Origin: Mucilaginibacter mallensis
GTDB lineage: Bacteria > Bacteroidota > Bacteroidia > Sphingobacteriales > Sphingobacteriaceae
Length of the DNA: 64,000 nt
Direction: 5' to 3'
Assembly: GCF_900105165.1 (NCBI RefSeq)
Contig: NZ_LT629740.1
Location: forward strand, 5,766,001 to 5,830,000
Shown here: positions 43,461 to 53,220 of the stretch, piece by piece
Layout: each line of letters begins with the position of its first letter
How positions within the stretch are numbered: position 1 is the stretch's first letter
The notes under the pieces: generated by a model
The model's input: only the letters and a program-made list of their open reading frames with translations
Told to the model about the DNA's origin: nothing
Database searches by the model: none
Translations under genes and position numbers: made by a program

Positions 43461-43586
43461 TTATTCCCAGCGACGCATGTGAAGCATCTGTTTGAAAAAA
43501 ACGACTGGAGCAATAGCTAATGAATGTACTGGTGAAAACCAGAATAAATAACAAACGATTGCAGCAATAATCTTCTTGCTTTTCAT
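43461..43586 (-). pseudogene. 41-residue secreted-protein N-terminus, possible remnant
   Basis: An ATG at 43586 opens 41 codons. The first about 22 residues read like a signal peptide (MKSKKIIAAIVCYLFWFSPV), and the rest (LAIAPVVFFKQMLHMRRWE) is too short to form a domain. It lies between the 43615 gene and the 43126 gene, at the end of the glycan locus. It may be the 5' end of a deleted secreted enzyme or a chance reading frame. Confidence 0.3.
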
Positions 43587-43614
43587 AATATGAATTAATT
43601 GACATCCGTAATAT

Positions 43615-45237
43615 TTAATGACCTGCCAGATCTATGGCAATCGTATTGTTCTCCGGCTTTATACGTAAAACAGCTCCGTTTTCCGGCTTTTCGAAATCTC
43701 CTTTTGTTGCTTTTATATGGTAGGTATGGTCGCCAAAATCAAAATTAACCTGTTTATTTTCTATTGAAGTTAGTGTGGTCTTTGCATCCATATCAACGTT
43801 CAGTTCAAAAAACCAATTTGAATCATGGTTACTTGTAGCAGTGATCTTTATCCTGTTTTCATCAAGCGCTATTTCAAATGTTCCATTGTCTACCGGCCAT
43901 GATATATGGGCTTCTGATTTACTTACATCAGTAAAAATTGGATCACCGCCTTTAACCGGAACCTCTTTCCCATTGTCTATTGTCATCAAATAAAGGCCGG
44001 CTTTTTTATCCCGTTTACCCCATAGATAGCTATCAACAACAGGCAGGGTAAAGAAATAACTTTGATTAGTTGTGGTTACACCTTTTAAATATTTATCGGG
44101 TATATCTTCGTTAAAAAGATGTATATCCCTTATGCGTAAATTTCCATTTTTCCAGGCGACATTGATACGGTAAAATCGACTGTCGTACCAAATTGTCTTT
44201 TGGTCACTTCCTTCCAGGTCTTTTGTAACAGTAAAGGTGGTTGCCGGCGTTACTTTGTACTTCTTCCGGAACCACAGGCCTGATTGTTCCATAGTTTCAA
44301 CCCGCACTTTTCCATCATCCCGTAATTTTTCAATAATCGGCATCTGCATTTCTAATCCGCTGTGCATCGCATCCCAGGTAAAGGAATTTTCCTGACCGGC
44401 CTGGGTATAATTGAATCCGAGCGCGGGGTCATTGGCAAAAGCGGATAAAAACCAATTGATCCATTTTTCATTTCCTCCGGCGTGTGGATAAACAGGTTCC
44501 AGCGTTGTTACGTAACTGCCATCGTCATATTGCCTTATCGGGTCGCTGCCAAGCATTCTGAAAACGGGTACCGGGAGTTGCTTGCTTTCGTTCTGAGCCG
44601 GCATATAAACGTTTGTGCGACTTGGGTAATAAGTCTGGTTCCAATATCCTCCCCAAAGCGTAAAGCCGTCAGTACCATATTGGTCTTTACAATTAGCCGA
44701 TGCTACAATTTTATACTTATCATACATATAATCGAGCGAATGCGCGTCAATTACCCAGGCTGCCACCGATCTTGGATAGTAACCGAAAATCTTTTTGAAA
44801 TCAGCAAAATAAACGTCAATGATCTTTTCCCTTTCTCCAGGGGTATAACCTACTGAAAAACCCACATTAGAATGCCAGTCCCATGCATATTTACCACGCC
44901 ACTTAATCCCGGCTTTTTCAATAAGCGGCTGCGGGAGTTCCCACCAGGCGCCAATTTCAAAGCTATCTTTTGGTAAACTTTTTAACAGTTTCTGGTATCG
45001 CGTATCAATAAGCGCATCGTATTGCAATAAAAAAGTTCCTCCTAAATGGTGTTTTTTCATTAGCGCTATCTGATTGACTACCGTTTGGTAGAGTACATCC
45101 TTAGTAACATTTGGATCGCGCGGCTCTATATCCCGAATAAAATTGACAATGTTTACGATGCGTGGCGATATGGCTTGCTGCGCACTTAGATGATGATAAG
45201 CCAATATAAAAAACAAGGAAAATATTATTTTTTTCAT
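43615..45237 (-). CDS. Secreted glycoside hydrolase/deacetylase-like (beta/alpha)-barrel enzyme
   Basis: A 540-residue exported protein (signal peptide to about residue 19). Residues about 25-330 look like a deacetylase or family-57-type barrel: IVNFIRDIEPRDPNVTKDVL, FEIGAWWELPQPLIEKAG, WDWHSNVGFSVGYTPGEREK, AAWVIDAHSLDYM and ANCKDQYGTDGFTLWGGYW carry the kind of Asp/His/Trp clusters seen in such active sites. The C-terminal 200 residues are beta-rich. It is the last gene of the glycan locus, downstream of SusD, and presumably trims the captured glycan. No CAZy family can be assigned from reading. Confidence 0.6.
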   Translation of the reverse strand: MKKIIFSLFFILAYHHLSAQQAISPRIVNIVNFIRDIEPRDPNVTKDVLYQTVVNQIALMKKHHLGGTFLLQYDALIDTRYQKLLKSLPKDSFEIGAWWELPQPLIEKAGIKWRGKYAWDWHSNVGFSVGYTPGEREKIIDVYFADFKKIFGYYPRSVAAWVIDAHSLDYMYDKYKIVASANCKDQYGTDGFTLWGGYWNQTYYPSRTNVYMPAQNESKQLPVPVFRMLGSDPIRQYDDGSYVTTLEPVYPHAGGNEKWINWFLSAFANDPALGFNYTQAGQENSFTWDAMHSGLEMQMPIIEKLRDDGKVRVETMEQSGLWFRKKYKVTPATTFTVTKDLEGSDQKTIWYDSRFYRINVAWKNGNLRIRDIHLFNEDIPDKYLKGVTTTNQSYFFTLPVVDSYLWGKRDKKAGLYLMTIDNGKEVPVKGGDPIFTDVSKSEAHISWPVDNGTFEIALDENRIKITATSNHDSNWFFELNVDMDAKTTLTSIENKQVNFDFGDHTYHIKATKGDFEKPENGAVLRIKPENNTIAIDLAGH

Positions 45238-45298
45238 AAATAGGTCTTTTTATCAAACAGGACAGCCGCTTTAGCTGCCCTGTTCAACTTAAAATAAT

Positions 45299-47017
45299 TT
45301 ACCATTTGGGATTTTGCTGTAGCGTATGCCCGGCAGTCTGGTATAAATTAATCTCTTGTGTAGGTAAAGGTTGAAGATAATTTTTGGCCGGATCAAATGT
45401 CCGGCCCGATTCTGTTATCATAAAGCCGTTAGCATCTGCCTTCGCCTGGTAAGTAGGCGTGCTGTACAACGGATAGGTTTGCCAGGTCGATCCTTTTATT
45501 TTTATGCCCATTACATTTTCAGGCATTTCTATTTCTGCTGTTTTCCAGCGGCGGATGTCATCATAACGAAAACCTTCCAATGCCAGTTCCACCGTCCTCT
45601 CGCGGCGGATCTCTGTATTCATATCCATACCATGTGCCGCAAGGAAAGCATTGGTAAGGTGAGGCATGCCCACACGATCTCTTAAAAGATTGATAGAAAG
45701 ATTCAGGTCGCCATCACTCAACTGGCCGGTGGATTCAAATGTCGCTTCAGCATAGATCAATAATACTTCAGCATAACGTATGAGGTGCCTGTCAAAATCA
45801 AACAAGCTGGCATCACCCATTTCGCCTGAGTTATTGGCAACCGGGTCTTCTGACATGTACTTGTACAAGATATAACCTGTACTTGGGCTTCGTTGCGGAT
45901 TATCAGGATAATTAGCAACAGGTACAGTAGCATGAAATACACGAACTGTTTTTTTACCCGGAATGATCATCGTCATCGTCATACGCGGATCACGAAGCTG
46001 ATATTCGGAGGTCATGGTCGCATAGCCCTGGAATTTAGAATCAGCATTAGTAATAGGTACACCTACTGTGTCCAAATACATATCGGATAATTTTTTGGTG
46101 GGGTTGTAACCTTGTCCATCACAATCATATGGATATTCCTGCCCTAATATTCCTCTTGCATAACGGCGGTCAAGTATACATTCTTTAGAATCATCACCTG
46201 CTTCAATAAAATTGTACCTGTAGCTTTGCGCGCCACTGCCGGTATATAAAGCATACACGCCACTGTTCATCACCGCTTTAGTTGCCGTAATTGCCTGTGT
46301 GAAATAACTGCTGCCATCAGATAGGCCACGATATTTTTCCCAGGTACCCTCATAAAGCGCCACACGGGCCAGCAATGATAATGCTGCTCCCTTGGTAATA
46401 CGGCCAATTTCTGGCGAAGATAAATTTGACTGAAGGGGTAAATTAGCCGCCGCGGCGCTGAGGTCGCTGATAATAAAATCAGCTGTTTGCTGCTGGGTAG
46501 AGCGCGGCGTATACATAGCTTGATCGTTTACTGTAGGCACAGTAGTGATCAATGGTGCGCCACCATATATTTCCATTATCTTCCAATAATAATATGCTCT
46601 AAAAAATTGCGCTTCTGCAACATAATTTTTAATAGCCGCATCGGTAAGCGCAGCGCCATGGGCCACGATGTTATTAGCATCCCGAATGTATTGATAACTG
46701 TAGTACCAGATTGCACCGTTATTATTACTTGTACCATTTTGCGACACTGTCAGTGTGCCGTTGCTGATGGTATTCGGATTATTAAATGCAATATCAGACC
46801 AGGTATCATCAAATGCAAAGCGGTCAAGGCCCTGGTATAAGGCATCTGCTGCTGATTTAAAATCGCTCGCAGTTTTCCAAAACACAACATCTGTAATTTG
46901 ATCCTGTGGCACTACGTTAAGCTGCTTTTTACAGCCAGGTCCAACGATCGTTACAAGTAGCGTCAGCAAAATAAAACGGTATTTTTGTCTCAAAATATTT
47001 GATATATTTTTTTTCAT
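45299..47017 (-). CDS. SusD/RagB family glycan-binding lipoprotein
   Basis: A 572-residue outer membrane lipoprotein, signal and lipobox near VGPGCKKQL (Cys29). SusD features are the N-terminal TPR-like region (FWKTASDFKSAADALYQGLD), FRAYYYWKIMEIYGGAPLIT, and the C-terminal RELAFEGFRYDDIRRWK-type sequence ELALEGFRYDDIRRWKTAEI with NYLQPLPTQEINL. SusD proteins form the lid of the SusC transporter and bind glycans. The gene follows susC after 11 bp. Confidence 0.95.
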   Translation of the reverse strand: MKKNISNILRQKYRFILLTLLVTIVGPGCKKQLNVVPQDQITDVVFWKTASDFKSAADALYQGLDRFAFDDTWSDIAFNNPNTISNGTLTVSQNGTSNNNGAIWYYSYQYIRDANNIVAHGAALTDAAIKNYVAEAQFFRAYYYWKIMEIYGGAPLITTVPTVNDQAMYTPRSTQQQTADFIISDLSAAAANLPLQSNLSSPEIGRITKGAALSLLARVALYEGTWEKYRGLSDGSSYFTQAITATKAVMNSGVYALYTGSGAQSYRYNFIEAGDDSKECILDRRYARGILGQEYPYDCDGQGYNPTKKLSDMYLDTVGVPITNADSKFQGYATMTSEYQLRDPRMTMTMIIPGKKTVRVFHATVPVANYPDNPQRSPSTGYILYKYMSEDPVANNSGEMGDASLFDFDRHLIRYAEVLLIYAEATFESTGQLSDGDLNLSINLLRDRVGMPHLTNAFLAAHGMDMNTEIRRERTVELALEGFRYDDIRRWKTAEIEMPENVMGIKIKGSTWQTYPLYSTPTYQAKADANGFMITESGRTFDPAKNYLQPLPTQEINLYQTAGHTLQQNPKW

Positions 47018-47028
47018 CTTCTTAATTG

Positions 47029-50000
47029 TTAAAATCTAACATCTAAACCCATAGAATATACCCTGTAATAAGGATAGGTAAATGCACTTGCTGAACCGTC
47101 TTCCGGATCAAAATTGCCACCTAATGTACCTTTGGATATGGTAAACAGGTTTGCACCGCTCAGGTATATCCTGGCCGACTTCATTTTTATCTTTTCTACA
47201 AAAGAGGTAGGAAAATTATAGCCAAGTGTAATGGTTTTGAACCTTAAATACGCGGCATTTTGCAGCGTAAGAGATGAGGTATGGTAATCATAGTTCCTGA
47301 TATCATCATAACCTAAACTTCCGGGGATATATCGCGGATATTGAGCACCCGTGTTTTGCGGTGTCCAAGTCTTTCCAAAATAGTATTGCAGAGAGTTGTA
47401 ATAGAATTCATTTGGCGTAGCGATATCACCGCTATATTGAACTGTTCTTTTGCCAACTCCCTGAACATATACAGCCAGATCAAAGTTCTTGTATTGTACC
47501 GATATATTGGCTGAATAGGTGTATTGCGGAATAGCATTGCCCAGGTAGACCATGTCTCCATTCTGACCTTTTGCGGGGTTGCCATATTCGGTTAATGCGC
47601 CGTCGCCATCAACGTCTTTATACATCACATCACCAATTTGTATATCCTGTGGTACGCCCTGGAGCTTTTTATAGGCAGTTAGCTGGGCCTGGTTCTGAAT
47701 AATTCCGTTGTACACATATCCAAAATAAGAATCTATCGGATAACCCTGGCGTGCATAATTTAACCCTTCGATATAACCGCTACTGTTTTTCAAGCTAACC
47801 AGTTTATCGGAGTTGGTACTTAATTGGGCCATGATGCTGTAGCGCAGTTCGCCGATTTGGTCCTTCCAGGTGACAGAAGCATCAAAACCTTTGGTTACTA
47901 ACCGGCCCTGGTTTTCTGTTGGCGGTGTGGCGCCGAACGTAGCAGGAACACCTACAGCTACCAGCATATCATTATTGACCTTATTAAAGTAATCAAATGA
48001 ACCGGTCAGCTTTGATTTAAGTATTTGGAAATCAATACCGATGTTTTTGTTGGTGATCGTTTCCCATGTTCTGGTTGTTGATGCAGGTGCCGCCGTTGCA
48101 CCAGGGATTCCTGCGTTTGGAGAACCAAGAGGGTATATACCACCATAGGTAATTAATGGGATGTAATCAAATAAACCCAGTGTGCTCAGGTTCTGGTTAC
48201 CGGCCCTGCCATAAGACACGCGTAACTTCAACTGATCGAAAAAATCCAGGTCCTTAATAAATTTCTCCTCGCTTATGTTGTAAGCTAACGCTGCCGAAGG
48301 AAATAGCTGGCTCCAACGCTCGTTGGCCGCAAACTTGGTACTGGCATCAGTACGGGCGGTAATGTCAAGGATGAATTTGTTTTTAAACGAATAACTTAAA
48401 CGGCCAAAATATGATTCCAGCGTCTGGTTATTCAGGTCGCCGGTAAAATTAACGTAAGCCAGGCTGGTTTTATCGGCAAGGTTCAATGTTAAAATGTCAT
48501 TATTAGGAAAATTATAACCGGTTATCGATTGTCCTTCATTATTGGTTTTTTCCAGCGAAGTACCTGCCGTCAGGTCAATCTTACTATCGCCGAATTTTTT
48601 ATCATAATCTGCATAAACCTGGAAAAGTTGATAGGTAGTGCGGCCGTTGGTATAGGTTGCCGAGTTTGGCGTATTGCGGATGTCCTGTACGCCATTGGCC
48701 CAGTTGTAACGGGTGTACGTTGGTAACAATGCGTCTGAATTTAAAAAATCGAGATTTACAGCAGCCTGGCCGGTAATAGTTAATCCTTCGACCGGTTTAT
48801 AGTTAGCCAGGAAATTGGTATGCACCCCGGTAAACCATTGGGTTGTCTGCCCGCCCTGCGCGAGCGATTGCGCGGGGTTCTCATATCCCTGATAGCCGTA
48901 AAAGTTACCTGCCGGGTTGAACACCGGCTGGTAAGGGAACTGGTTGGCCACCTGGTACAAGGGGCTGTCGTATCCCTGATTGATCTCGGTAGGTGTCTTG
49001 GTAATAGTATTTTGAATTTCGGTTCGTGTTTGCAGATCGAAATTTTTGAACAACTGCATATCATCATTAAACCGCAGGTTGTAACGATCCGAGAAATTGG
49101 TACCATATCGTAGAATACCGCCATCGTGATCATAGCCGGCAGAAGCGATAAAAGTATTTTTTTCACCACCGCCTGAAACTGATAAGTTGTGCTGCTCCTG
49201 AACCCCATCTTTATATATCACTTTATTCCAATCGGTAGTGCCATAAAAACCTGGATAACCCGTTACCCCGAAATTCCAGCCCTTTGTTGTATCAACAGGC
49301 GCGTTATTCTGTATATTGGTAAATACGGAATTCGGGAAGCCTGGTTGCCCGGCATTGATCAGGCCATTGTTCATGAATGTGGCGAATTGCAGGGTATTCA
49401 TCATTTTTTTCAAATAGGTTGGCTGCTTTATACCTACGTTTACGGTATAATTTATTTGCAATGGTCCTTTCTTTCCCTGCTTAGTGGTCACCAAAATAAC
49501 CCCATCTGCAGCCCTATTACCATATATGGCTGCGGCAGCATCCTTTAACACTGTTATCGATGCAATATCCCTTGGATTTAACGTGCTCATATCTCCCGGT
49601 ACACCGTCAATCAAGATTAAGGGGTCGCTACCCCCGATATTTGTGGAGGCATTAATAGTAGAAAAACCCCTAACCTGCAATGTATATCCCTGAGCGCCGG
49701 GCTGGCCGCTACCCTGGGTGATGGTTACGCCGGGAAGTTCGCCTTCAAGTGCATCATATACATTATTGATCGGGCGGTTTTCAAATACTTCCGATTTAAC
49801 AGTAGATATCGCACCGGTTATAGCACCTTTGGTTCTTGTTCCATATCCGACTACAACTACCTCCGACAATTTACTATCTGTACTGGCTAAGATAACCGTC
49901 AGGTTGGTTTGTGACCCTACAACGATACTTTGCGATTTATAACCAATAAATGAAAATCGAAGTTCAGTATTGGCGTTGGCTACGTCGATGGCAAAGGAGC

Positions 50001-50523
50001 CGTTACTGTCAGAAACTGTGCCCGCGGAAGTCCCGACGACTGCGACGGTAACACCTGGAATTGTTTGACGGGTTGCGCTATCAATAATTTTACCGGTAAT
50101 GTGAATCGCTTGGTTAACCTCGTTAGTTTTCATTATAGGCGGCGGTGGAGGATTTACAGCCGGCTTCGGTTCTATTAAAACTGTTTTGTTGTTTATTTTA
50201 AAGGTAACAGGCTGATTTTTAAAGCAAGCATCCAGTATCTCCGATAATGATTTATCTTTAAGATCAAGGGTTACAGGCTTGAAATCTTTAATGTCTGAAT
50301 TTTTATAAAGAAAATCAATTGCAGTTTGCTCTCTTATATCTGTTATGACAGTACTCAGGGATGCATTGCGTACATTCAGCGACAAGTGCTGCGCGAATGT
50401 TTCTGCTCTCACCTGAATAAGAGCTAAGGTGAATAATATAACAGTCAGTTTCATTTTAAGGATGATATCGGATGGTATACACGATCTACACCTGAACTTT
50501 GGTTCAGTAAATTTTTTATACAT
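47029..50523 (-). CDS. SusC/RagA family TonB-dependent transporter with STN domain
   Basis: A 1164-residue outer membrane transporter. After a signal region (KLTVILFTLALIQVRAETF) comes a STN domain (about 60-118: AIDFLYKNSDIKDFKPVTLD), which contacts an anti-sigma factor, then a carboxypeptidase-regulatory-like domain (about 135-215: GKIIDSATRQTIPGVTVAVV), the plug (NNVYDALEGELPGVTITQGS, GDPLILIDGVPGD-like text) and a barrel to the terminal SMGLDVRF. The STN domain plus nearby sigma/FecR genes mean substrate import is coupled to transcription. The N-terminal 23 residues before MKLTV are long; an alternative start at 50454 is possible. Confidence 0.96.
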   Translation of the reverse strand: MYKKFTEPKFRCRSCIPSDIILKMKLTVILFTLALIQVRAETFAQHLSLNVRNASLSTVITDIREQTAIDFLYKNSDIKDFKPVTLDLKDKSLSEILDACFKNQPVTFKINNKTVLIEPKPAVNPPPPPIMKTNEVNQAIHITGKIIDSATRQTIPGVTVAVVGTSAGTVSDSNGSFAIDVANANTELRFSFIGYKSQSIVVGSQTNLTVILASTDSKLSEVVVVGYGTRTKGAITGAISTVKSEVFENRPINNVYDALEGELPGVTITQGSGQPGAQGYTLQVRGFSTINASTNIGGSDPLILIDGVPGDMSTLNPRDIASITVLKDAAAAIYGNRAADGVILVTTKQGKKGPLQINYTVNVGIKQPTYLKKMMNTLQFATFMNNGLINAGQPGFPNSVFTNIQNNAPVDTTKGWNFGVTGYPGFYGTTDWNKVIYKDGVQEQHNLSVSGGGEKNTFIASAGYDHDGGILRYGTNFSDRYNLRFNDDMQLFKNFDLQTRTEIQNTITKTPTEINQGYDSPLYQVANQFPYQPVFNPAGNFYGYQGYENPAQSLAQGGQTTQWFTGVHTNFLANYKPVEGLTITGQAAVNLDFLNSDALLPTYTRYNWANGVQDIRNTPNSATYTNGRTTYQLFQVYADYDKKFGDSKIDLTAGTSLEKTNNEGQSITGYNFPNNDILTLNLADKTSLAYVNFTGDLNNQTLESYFGRLSYSFKNKFILDITARTDASTKFAANERWSQLFPSAALAYNISEEKFIKDLDFFDQLKLRVSYGRAGNQNLSTLGLFDYIPLITYGGIYPLGSPNAGIPGATAAPASTTRTWETITNKNIGIDFQILKSKLTGSFDYFNKVNNDMLVAVGVPATFGATPPTENQGRLVTKGFDASVTWKDQIGELRYSIMAQLSTNSDKLVSLKNSSGYIEGLNYARQGYPIDSYFGYVYNGIIQNQAQLTAYKKLQGVPQDIQIGDVMYKDVDGDGALTEYGNPAKGQNGDMVYLGNAIPQYTYSANISVQYKNFDLAVYVQGVGKRTVQYSGDIATPNEFYYNSLQYYFGKTWTPQNTGAQYPRYIPGSLGYDDIRNYDYHTSSLTLQNAAYLRFKTITLGYNFPTSFVEKIKMKSARIYLSGANLFTISKGTLGGNFDPEDGSASAFTYPYYRVYSMGLDVRF

Positions 50524-50579
50524 TTGAATGTTAGGTTAAAGTGAACTAATTGGTGATTCCTACTGGTTTTTTTACCTGA

Positions 50580-50626
50580 TTCAGTCCTGGACTGACATAG
50601 TCAGGGGCGGTGCAAACGTCCCTGAC
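50580..50626. promoter_or_regulatory. Two tandem inverted repeats upstream of susC
   Basis: TCAGTCC-T-GGACTGA (50580-50594) is a perfect 7-1-7 palindrome, followed by AGTCAGGG/CCCTGACT (50598-50605 and 50619-50626). On the plus strand the second is followed by TTTTT. They lie in the 138-bp gap between FecR and SusC and could be a terminator/attenuator or the target of a regulator. Confidence 0.45.
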
Positions 50627-50661
50627 TTTTTCCTCAGTTTATTTTATGGTTAAAAGCTAAC

Positions 50662-51837
50662 CTATAGTCCTCCTTTTTTATTTGTTACATGGATTGTTCG
50701 GCCCGTCATTTTAAAACTGACCTTTCCCAACGCTGACATATTATTTAGGATGTCCTGCAAGTTGGAATCCCGGGAGAAGGTACCGCCGTAGGTCTCGGCC
50801 AAATTTACCTGGTCATATTTTACATCTATATCATACCACCGGCTAAGCGCCTTCATTATGGTTGCTATATTAAAATTGTCGAATTGGAAATACCCATTCT
50901 TCCAGGAAACAACCTGTTGCGTATTAACACTTTGCAAAGTGAATTTGCCTGAGCCGGTCAAGGAGGCAGCCTGCTGTCCGGGCGTTAACAATACTGACTG
51001 GTGGTTAACTGTGCTGGAAAGCGCTATGCTACCCTGTAGCAAAGTTGTTTTACTCTCAGCCTCATCCCGATAAGCGTTTATATTAAAATGAGTGCCAAAA
51101 ACCCTTACGTCCTGCCCGCTGAATAATACATGAAAAGGCTGGTGGGCATTGTGCGCAACTTCAAAATAAGCTTCACCGGTGAGTTTAACTGTTCTTTCTT
51201 TCCCGGCAAAGCGGATTGGGTAGGTTAATTTACTTGCCGCGTTCAGCCATACCTTTGTGCCGTCAGGCAGTAATATCTGGTATTCACCCCCGCGCGGTGT
51301 CTCGATGCTGTTAAAGTCAATTTTGGAATCCTTCTGAGACGCCGGCAGTAGTGTCAAAGCGTAAGTGATCAATCCATTTTGCTGTTTGCTGATGACCACC
51401 CCGCTTTGAGCAATTATTTTGCCCACCTGCTGCTGTTTTAAAACAATCTTATTACCATTGCCCAGCGTTAAGATAGCGGTGTTTGTTCCCGGCTTAATTA
51501 CGCTTGGCTGGTTCTTAGCGACTATTTGAGGTTTTGTACTATTCCGGAAAATTAAAATAATTGATGCAAAAATCAATACGGCTGCTGCTGCTGACACCCA
51601 GCGCAACGCGACTATCCTGAAGCGCAATCTTTTTTCATCTTTTATCCTTTTCTGGAACGAGCCGAACATCCTGCTGGTGATCGCTTCCATTCCGTATTCT
51701 TCCCTGATCCAATCGTCCAGTGCTTTATCACCAAAGTCCACCGTAGCATACCAATCATTTAATTCATTAATTTCCTGCTGCTTAGCATTGTCTTTCAGGT
51801 ATTGATCAATAAGGTAAATAAGTCGTTGATGATCCAT
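50662..51837 (-). CDS. FecR-family anti-sigma factor
   Basis: A 391-residue inner membrane protein. A cytoplasmic anti-sigma part (MDHQRLIYLIDQYLKDNAKQ to about residue 78) is followed by one helix (WVSAAAAVLIFASIILIF, about 80-98) and a periplasmic FecR domain: TPRGGEYQILLPDGTKVWLN, then RFAGKERTVKLTGEAYFEVA and the DUF4974 end (FDNFNIATIMKALSRWYDID). It senses the STN domain of SusC and releases the sigma factor at 51965, which is transcribed divergently. Confidence 0.93.
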   Translation of the reverse strand: MDHQRLIYLIDQYLKDNAKQQEINELNDWYATVDFGDKALDDWIREEYGMEAITSRMFGSFQKRIKDEKRLRFRIVALRWVSAAAAVLIFASIILIFRNSTKPQIVAKNQPSVIKPGTNTAILTLGNGNKIVLKQQQVGKIIAQSGVVISKQQNGLITYALTLLPASQKDSKIDFNSIETPRGGEYQILLPDGTKVWLNAASKLTYPIRFAGKERTVKLTGEAYFEVAHNAHQPFHVLFSGQDVRVFGTHFNINAYRDEAESKTTLLQGSIALSSTVNHQSVLLTPGQQAASLTGSGKFTLQSVNTQQVVSWKNGYFQFDNFNIATIMKALSRWYDIDVKYDQVNLAETYGGTFSRDSNLQDILNNMSALGKVSFKMTGRTIHVTNKKGGL

Positions 51838-51964
51838 AATCGTGTAATTACCAACATGACGGATAAATTTCCCCTAACCGTTATTTCCCCAAATTATTTT
51901 TTTTAAATTATAAAAAGAAAATATCTATAATTGTATTTACACTTCAAAACCGTTATATACTATT

Positions 51965-52540
51965 GTGGAATTGACTGACCAGGAGTTACTTTCGAGTTGG
52001 CAAAACGGTAGTGATCTGGCGTTTGAACAAATCTACAAACGACAGGCGCCTGTTTTACTCGACCATGCTATGCGGAAGACGAACGACAGGGCTGTTTCAG
52101 AAGAGTTGGTTCAGGATACTTTTATCGCCTTTTACAAATTGCGGCTAAAGTCTTCATTCATAAAATCGCTGCCGGCCTACTTATACACTATTCTTAAAAA
52201 CAAGGTACTTGATCACTACCGGCATCAATCCATATTTCTCAAATACGAAGAACATCTGGTGAAAAAACTGGATATGGAAAGCTATTTCGAGGAATCCGCA
52301 GTTGAATATAAGGAGCTGGAAACGTATATCTATAAAAACATCAATAATCTTCCCCGGCAATGTCAAAAGGTTTTCAAACTGAGCCGGGAGGAACAACTCA
52401 GTAATAAGGAGATTGCGCGTCAGTTAAATATCTCGGAAAATACCGTTGAGCAGCACATGCGGAAAGCATTGCGATTATTGAGGGTTTCGTTGACTGCTTT
52501 CGCCCGTTTCGTTGTTTTTATTTTATTATTTAAATATTAA
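51965..52540 (+). CDS. ECF sigma factor of the SusCD locus
   Basis: A 191-residue ECF sigma factor. The start is a GTG at 51965. Region 2: AFEQIYKRQAPVLLDHAMRK, SEELVQDTFIAFYKLRL, and KSLPAYLYTILKNKVLDHYR; region 4: LPRQCQKVFKLSREEQLSNK with ARQLNISENTVEQHMRKALR. A hydrophobic tail (FARFVVFILLFKY) is common in Bacteroidota sigmas of this kind. It is divergent from FecR, which is its likely inhibitor, and it presumably drives the SusCD operon. Confidence 0.94.
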   Translation: MELTDQELLSSWQNGSDLAFEQIYKRQAPVLLDHAMRKTNDRAVSEELVQDTFIAFYKLRLKSSFIKSLPAYLYTILKNKVLDHYRHQSIFLKYEEHLVKKLDMESYFEESAVEYKELETYIYKNINNLPRQCQKVFKLSREEQLSNKEIARQLNISENTVEQHMRKALRLLRVSLTAFARFVVFILLFKY

Positions 52541-52651
52541 TAATCAAAAGAAAATAATTTAAGTACTGGACTATGTATCCTCTTATACACAGGATATACG
52601 ACTATCTTAAAAAACAATTAAAGGACTTGAAGACTTAAGTATATCTTTTTT

Positions 52652-52789
52652 TCAAAAGGCCGCAGCTTCAACCTCACGTATCAACGTGGTTTTGCCTACC
52701 TGACGTGCGCCTCTTATAATAAGCGGTTTACGTGCAGCATTTAATTTCCAGCGATTAAGATAATTCTCAATACTTCTTTTAAAGGCCAT
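52652..52789 (-). pseudogene. 5' remnant of an AAA ATPase (DUF4143 type)
   Basis: Forty-five residues from an ATG at 52789 to a TGA at 52652 give a clear Walker A motif: KPLIIRGARQVGKTTLIREV. This is how DUF4143-type ATPases begin, but they are normally about 400 residues. The frame ends ten residues after the motif, and no continuation is visible in any frame. It is a decayed gene fragment. Confidence 0.75.
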
Positions 52790-52938
52790 AATAGCTAAAC
52801 TTATATTGAATGTAACAGAATAAAGGCAAATTTACTTTATTTATGTAACAAAATAAATCCTGTTTTATTATAATCTTGTAACAGAATAAGGGCAGTATCA
52901 AAACAAAGACAATTATCCGAAATATTCAAATAAAGTGA

Positions 52939-53220
52939 ATAACAGCCACTATTACAAGTGAATATGGAAAAGATATTGCAAAACAGGTGGGTGATGCTCA
53001 CGAAGAAGAGCCTGGCGCTGATCTCACTCAAAGGTCATTTACTGGTACAAATGCAATGGATCAAGCAGATCAAACCGTAGATTTACTGAATAATATAGTT
53101 GGGAGGCAAATTGGACCTGATAATGCCGGGGCATCTATAAAAGATATAACTACAGCAACGCTTAATGAATTTCATACCAATGGGTTATATTATAAAGACT
53201 GGATATTCCCGGGTCGTTGA
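52939..53220 (+). pseudogene. C-terminal fragment of a large secreted (YD-repeat/polymorphic-toxin-like) protein
   Basis: An open frame from a stop at 52936 gives about 93 residues: ITATITSEYGKDIAKQVGDA, then DLLNNIVGRQIGPDNAGASI and TTATLNEFHTNGLYYKDWIF. The sequence looks like the very end of large proteins whose C-terminal domains include DUF6973 (memory only). The first codon is not a start codon; GTG at 52987 would be the first possible start. Probably a remnant; an independent small protein is possible. Confidence 0.45.
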
